NCBI GenBank assembly: GCA_002367375.1
Contig: DFBR01000076.1
Span: 1-9,849, forward strand
Direction: 5' to 3'
DNA: 9,849 nt
Source: Erythrobacter sp. UBA3075
GTDB lineage: Bacteria > Pseudomonadota > Alphaproteobacteria > Sphingomonadales > Sphingomonadaceae
Numbering within the stretch: the first letter of the stretch is position 1; every line of letters begins with the position of its first letter. This document shows positions 6,689-9,849 of the stretch, piece after piece. Under the pieces are notes generated by a model, which had not been told where the DNA came from, did no database searches, and saw only the letters and a list, made by a program, of their open reading frames with translations. A program made the position numbers and the translations under genes.

Positions 6689-6689
6689 T
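6663..6689 (-). terminator. Possible minus-strand terminator hairpin
   Basis: Read on the minus strand, the perfect palindrome 6689-6666 folds into a long AT-rich stem around the stop codon and is followed by TTT and then C. A second, weaker GGTC/GACC hairpin, also followed by TTTTC, lies just beyond. The stem is less GC-rich than a standard terminator, so an operator or IS-related role is an equal possibility. Confidence 0.4.
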
Positions 6690-7353
6690 CCGACTGAATA
6701 GCTTCCCAAAGCTGCTTAGCCCTTGACCTTACTGCCGTTTCTCCAGCCTTTTTGTCATTCGACACAAGCCAGTCGTGCATTGCTCGCTCGATATCAGCTT
6801 GGCGCTTCGGATTGAGGTCGCCGTTATAGAGTTGTGCCGCAATGGATGCCCACAGTTGATCCCAAAACTGCTTTGGAGGGCGACCACCGCTGCCCTGTTT
6901 TGATGGAATGCTGGGCCTGCCTAGATCGACGACTGAATTTGCAGCTTTCGAACAAAACTCGTTTATGGGACCGGGATCAAAACGGATGCCGGTCAAGTAG
7001 TGTTGGAACTCGCAGCGCTCAGTTGTGCGCCATCCCATATCCAGAGGATCATCAGGTTGAAAATCGCCAGATACCCAAAAATCGTCTTTCCATGGGATGG
7101 CCGCTATCCGATCCCACGTCCTGCCTTTGTGTAAGCCAACAATCGTCTCTGTCCTGAAGTCAGTAGGATCATCTGAAATCACCCGTACATGCCAGCCACC
7201 CGCACGGAGCGAGCCAGCTCGCAATCTGCCTTTGAGCCAATTGACGGCCTGCTCGCGATCATCAAGCCCTGCCGCTATGAGCGAGCGGACAACCTCGAAC
7301 GGATCGGGCCAACTAAGCCAAACTTCTTCGGTAAAACGCGACTCACTGACCAT
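6676..7353 (-). CDS. Hypothetical protein with C-terminal GRPPK domain
   Basis: Function is unknown. The 225-residue soluble product appears to have three parts: an N-terminal region (about 15-55) with SWPDPFEVVRSLIAAG and REQAVNWLKGRLRAGSL, a central part with scattered Trp and Asp (about 70-130, IPWKDDFWVSGDF), and a C-terminal helical domain from GGRPPK (about 156-161) to the end, including FWDQLWASIAAQLYNGDL and a terminal SRAKQLWEAI helix. I associate similar GRPxK-led C-terminal domains with uncharacterised alphaproteobacterial proteins; they look winged-helix-like. ATG at 7353 has AGGCGG immediately upstream, a closely spaced site. It lies 30 bases after the 259-residue gene on the same strand, so the two probably form an operon. 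Its stop is at the centre of a perfect palindrome. Composition suggests accessory DNA. Confidence 0.8.
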   Translation of the reverse strand: MVSESRFTEEVWLSWPDPFEVVRSLIAAGLDDREQAVNWLKGRLRAGSLRAGGWHVRVISDDPTDFRTETIVGLHKGRTWDRIAAIPWKDDFWVSGDFQPDDPLDMGWRTTERCEFQHYLTGIRFDPGPINEFCSKAANSVVDLGRPSIPSKQGSGGRPPKQFWDQLWASIAAQLYNGDLNPKRQADIERAMHDWLVSNDKKAGETAVRSRAKQLWEAIQSEVKN

Positions 7354-7383
7354 CCGCCTATTTTGCCGGAATCTCGCTCTGGG

Positions 7384-8163
7384 TCAAACAGGTATATAGG
7401 CCCCATGAAAAACTGCAACGTTCTCTTCATGTTCTACAAATAATTCTGCAGTTTCGCCTATCCGGTCGGCATTCTTGTAAAGCTGCTGCGTATTTCGAAG
7501 GAGTATTGTGTAGTATTCTGCCAAGTCAGGGTAAGCCATATCTCGGTGCACTTCTGGCTTCTCGTTTTGGAAGCCCACCCAGCTCTGTTTGAAAACGTTT
7601 GCAGCAGATTTCAGCGCGATTGCTTCTTCTTTGAGTTTATCGGAATTGTGCTGAAGCCACTGCACACTTCTCGCTGCGGATCTAAAGTTTTCTTCAAACC
7701 CACTGAGTGAGTCACGCGCGCTCTTTAGGTCGCCTTCCACATTTGTATTCAGCTCCAAGAGCAGTGCCTGAGCATTGCTGCCGCGACGCGCCACCGCTAT
7801 TTTCGAATTGTATTGCAAAACGATCCGGTGCGCCTCGCGACGGAAATGCCACCAAAGGAATAGAATCAGCGGCATCAGCAAGGCAGCCACCAACCAGCCT
7901 TCTATGGCGACTGCACCCACCAGCGTGCTGACCACTATTTCTCCCGCTTCCAACTCCTCTTTGGGAATTGGTCGCGAAAGCCCAAGCAAGACACCCCCAA
8001 CGCCTACCCAAAGTAGATTGCGACGCGCTTTGCGAAACTCGTCATCAAGCAAGACAGCAGGCTTTTCCGCGTCACTTGCATTCCGCGCCTGACGCCAGTT
8101 TTGCCAAGCAAGTACAGGCGAGCGAATCCATTTGATCATGTGAGCAAACCATCCCAACTCCAT
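7384..8163 (-). CDS. Hypothetical membrane protein, two TM segments
   Basis: Function is unknown. The 259-residue product has a short basic N-terminal part, a first hydrophobic segment at about 49-63 (NLLWVGVGGVLLGLS), a second at about 86-105 (AIEGWLVAALLMPLILFLWW) followed by basic HFRREAHR, and then about 150 residues of mostly helical, coiled-coil-like sequence (LKSARDSLSGFEENFRSAARSV...) presumably in the cytoplasm. ATG at 8163 and an internal ATG at 8139 (codon 9) are both possible; neither has a strong ribosome binding site. It begins 25 bases after the hemF stop and is followed 30 bases later by the 225-residue gene, all on one strand, so hemF readthrough could feed it. Lower GC than hemF suggests a later arrival. 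Confidence 0.75.
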   Translation of the reverse strand: MELGWFAHMIKWIRSPVLAWQNWRQARNASDAEKPAVLLDDEFRKARRNLLWVGVGGVLLGLSRPIPKEELEAGEIVVSTLVGAVAIEGWLVAALLMPLILFLWWHFRREAHRIVLQYNSKIAVARRGSNAQALLLELNTNVEGDLKSARDSLSGFEENFRSAARSVQWLQHNSDKLKEEAIALKSAANVFKQSWVGFQNEKPEVHRDMAYPDLAEYYTILLRNTQQLYKNADRIGETAELFVEHEENVAVFHGAYIPV

Positions 8164-8188
8164 CGCGTTAATGCCCGATAGGGTATGA

Positions 8189-9046
8189 TCAACTCCAAAC
8201 AGCCTCAGGCGGAAGGCTCATCAGGATAGCGTCGATATTGCCGCCGGTTTTCAGGCCGAACAGCGTGCCCCGGTCATACACCAGATTGAACTCGGCATAT
8301 CTCCCGCGCCATTCGAGTTGTTGCAGCTTTTCCGCTTCAGTCCACTCGGCATTCATGCGCGCGCGTACCAGTTGCGGGTAGATGTCGAGGAAGGCCTCGC
8401 CCACATCCTTGGTGAAGGCCAGATTGCGGTCGAATGACGGATCGTCATCGCATTCCAGATGGTCGTAGAAAATCCCGCCCACGCCGCGATGCACGCCGCG
8501 GTGGGGGATGTAGAAATAGTCGTCCGCCCATTTCCTAAATCGGTCATAGTAGGTCGGGTTGTGCGCGGCGCAGGCAGCGCGCAGGCGGGCGTGGAAAGCC
8601 TCTGTGTCTTCCTCATAGGGAATTGGCGGATTGAGGTCCGCGCCGCCGCCGAACCATGCCGCCTGCGTGGTCAGGAAGCGGGTGTTCATATGCACCGCAG
8701 GGACATGCGGGTTGGCCATGTGCGCGACCAGGCTGATGCCGGTGGCGGAGAATTCGGGATTATCCTCGCTAGCGCCATTCACCTGCCCTGCAAATTGCGG
8801 GTTGAACGTGCCGGAGACGGTGGAGACGTTGACCCCGACCTTCTCGAACACCTTGCCCTTCATCAGTCCTTGCACGCCGCCGCCGCCGTCCGAGCCATCA
8901 TCGGTGTCGCGGTCCCACGGCGTGTATTGGAAGCTGGCGTCCGACCCGGCCTCGCGCTCTATACTTTCGAACGCTGCGCAGATGCGGTCCCGCAAGCTCT
9001 CGAACCACGTGCGGGCGGTTTGGGTCTGTTTGGTGTGGTCGGTCAT
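8189..9046 (-). CDS. hemF: Oxygen-dependent coproporphyrinogen III oxidase
   Basis: HemF carries out the aerobic oxidative decarboxylation of coproporphyrinogen III to protoporphyrinogen IX in haem synthesis, as a cytoplasmic homodimer. The product is 285 residues, the usual length. Family motifs are intact: SLVAHMANPHVPAVHMNTRF (105-124) with candidate active-site histidines, WFGGGADLNPPIPYEED (131-147), YYDRFRKWADDYFYIPHR (166-183), RGVGGIFYDHLE (187-198) and the C-terminal RGTLFGLKTGGN and SLPPEAVW. The ATG at 9046 is chosen because GGAG (9056-9053) sits six bases upstream. The in-frame ATG at 9115 would add 23 residues encoded by intergenic repeat DNA and is rejected. The leader contains GC-rich hairpins next to the ribosome binding site. 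pdeM is divergent upstream. Confidence 0.97.
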   Translation of the reverse strand: MTDHTKQTQTARTWFESLRDRICAAFESIEREAGSDASFQYTPWDRDTDDGSDGGGGVQGLMKGKVFEKVGVNVSTVSGTFNPQFAGQVNGASEDNPEFSATGISLVAHMANPHVPAVHMNTRFLTTQAAWFGGGADLNPPIPYEEDTEAFHARLRAACAAHNPTYYDRFRKWADDYFYIPHRGVHRGVGGIFYDHLECDDDPSFDRNLAFTKDVGEAFLDIYPQLVRARMNAEWTEAEKLQQLEWRGRYAEFNLVYDRGTLFGLKTGGNIDAILMSLPPEAVWS

Positions 9047-9056
9047 CTCTTGCTCC

Positions 9057-9180
9057 CCCCTCCCACCTGCGGGAGGGGCCGGGGTGGGCCTGTCATTCAG
9101 CGGGCTGAAGCCCACCCCCTGCGATTAGGCAACCGCTGACGCGGTGGCAAGTCTCGCTCCCCTCCCGCAGGCGGCAGGGG
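9057..9180. repeat. Mosaic of GC-rich intergenic hairpins (REP-like)
   Basis: The gap between hemF and pdeM contains four nested or adjacent inverted repeats. CCCCTCCC/GGGAGGGG pairs 9057-9064 with 9071-9078. GGGGTGGGC/GCCCACCCC pairs 9081-9089 with 9110-9118, enclosing TTCAGC/GCTGAA (9096-9101 with 9104-9109). ACCGC/GCGGT pairs 9132-9136 with 9141-9145. A CCCCTCCCGC arm (9159-9168) pairs with 9171-9180 with one mismatch. The outer two stems share the CCCCTCCC motif, as in REP/BIME-type repeats dispersed in GC-rich genomes. Copy number elsewhere cannot be seen from here. Confidence 0.75.
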
Positions 9181-9216
9181 CTTGTCATCACAACAATGTC
9201 TCGCCATTGAAGCGTC

Positions 9217-9849
9217 ATGGTTCCCGTTTCGTTCACTTTCCCCTTTTGCGGCGACGAGTTTCGCCTTGTGCCGCAGGATGGCGGGGCGCGGGCGCTGTTC
9301 TGGCCGCGGGAGAACGCGCTGCTGGTGGCCGATTTGCATCTTGAAAAGGCGAGCTTTTTTGCGCGCCACAACCAGTTCCTGCCGCCCTATGACAGCCGCG
9401 AGACGTTGGAGCGGGTGGCGGAGGCTGTGCGGCTGACGGGCGCGCGGCGGGTCTACACGCTGGGCGACAATTTCCACGATTCGGATGGCTCGCAGCGGCT
9501 GGAACCCCATGCCGCCGGAATGCTCGCCGCCCTCACCCGCGCGACCGATTGGGTCTGGATTACCGGCAATCATGACCCCGGAATGGAGGCCAAGAGCGGC
9601 GGCACCATTGCTGAGGAGCTGGAGGTGGGCGGTATGGTCCTGCGCCACATGGCCAAACGCGGCGAAACGCGGCCCGAGCTATCGGGTCACTTCCACCCCC
9701 GTGTGCAAGTAAAAGTGCGCCAACGCCACATTCGCCGCCCCTGCGCGGTGGTCTCACAACATGGGCCGGGAAGCGGGCGGATGATCCTGCCCGCCTTTGG
9801 CGCGCTCACCGGAGGCATGAACGCAGCCGACCCTGCGATCATCAAGGCG
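9217..9849 (+). CDS. pdeM: PdeM-type metallophosphoesterase, 3' end cut
   Basis: This matches the ligase-associated DNA damage response phosphoesterase/endonuclease PdeM of the calcineurin-like metallophosphatase superfamily. 211 codons are present and the frame is still open at the window edge; the family is usually only slightly longer. Metal-binding motifs in order are LLVAD39-L-H41-LEK, LGD84-N-F-H-D, TGN118-H119-DP and SGH158-F-H160-P. The family stretches FFARHNQFLPPYDSRETL and LPAFGALTGGMNA are also present. The ATG at 9217 has only a weak GAAG upstream (9209-9212), and no better start is nearby. It is divergent from hemF. Known PdeM genes often sit with an Lhr-like helicase or DNA ligase gene; none is seen upstream here, and one could lie downstream outside the window. 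A DNA-repair role is inferred from the family. Confidence 0.9.
   Translation, partial: MVPVSFTFPFCGDEFRLVPQDGGARALFWPRENALLVADLHLEKASFFARHNQFLPPYDSRETLERVAEAVRLTGARRVYTLGDNFHDSDGSQRLEPHAAGMLAALTRATDWVWITGNHDPGMEAKSGGTIAEELEVGGMVLRHMAKRGETRPELSGHFHPRVQVKVRQRHIRRPCAVVSQHGPGSGRMILPAFGALTGGMNAADPAIIKA

Noticed and set aside
6630..6689. Integron attC site or short CRISPR array.
   Set aside because: Only two repeat units with a 5-base gap, no attC core sequences, no spacers and no integrase or cas gene.
6224..6709. Minus-strand 161-codon and plus-strand 103- and 113-codon ORFs across 6224-6709.
   Set aside because: They cross both terminators and the dyad repeats, lack ribosome binding sites and resemble no protein; the short genes at 6164-6337 and 6334-6414 explain the region better.
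9047..9115. N-terminal extension of HemF by 23 residues from an upstream ATG.
   Set aside because: The extension is encoded by intergenic hairpin repeats, and the ATG at 9046 has a proper ribosome binding site.

Overview
The window looks like chromosomal DNA from an alphaproteobacterium, most likely order Sphingomonadales (Erythrobacter-like). This rests on the GC-rich housekeeping genes, an aerobic coproporphyrinogen oxidase next to a PdeM-type phosphoesterase, and GC-rich hairpin repeats between genes. The taxonomic call comes from protein style and context, not from a marker gene.

Layout, left to right. (1) 112-744 (-) encodes a small protein with an R-x4-H motif of the HEPN type. (2) 821-4901 is a block of exported proteins: a lipoprotein LTA4-hydrolase-like M1 aminopeptidase (-), then, divergently, an uncharacterised secreted protein (+) and a lipoprotein glycoside hydrolase of family GH16 (+). 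These suggest degradation of peptides and beta-glucans at the cell envelope. (3) 4931-8163 is an accessory stretch of visibly lower GC (hand counts of 30/60 in 5041-5100 and 30/60 in 7561-7620, against 43/60 in 4021-4080). It holds a small coiled-coil plus membrane-helix protein (-), an intact IS1595/ISXO2-type transposase (+) with a very good sigma70-like promoter, a 57-residue gene overlapping the transposase stop, a 26-residue gene on the opposite strand with its own terminator, a tandem dyad-symmetric repeat, and two uncharacterised genes (-). (4) 8189-9849 returns to housekeeping genes: hemF (-) and, across a mosaic of GC-rich hairpin repeats, a divergent pdeM (+) cut by the window edge.

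The densest unexplained structure is at 6164-6689. The transposase and its tiny partner overlap by four bases (GTGA). The partner and the antisense 26-residue gene end on the same CTAG. The antisense gene's terminator lies inside the partner's coding region, and a plus-strand terminator and two dyad repeats follow. No terminal inverted repeats or target-site duplications of the IS could be found by eye. The element's limits are therefore unknown, and it could be an IS carrying passengers or a resident transposase locus.
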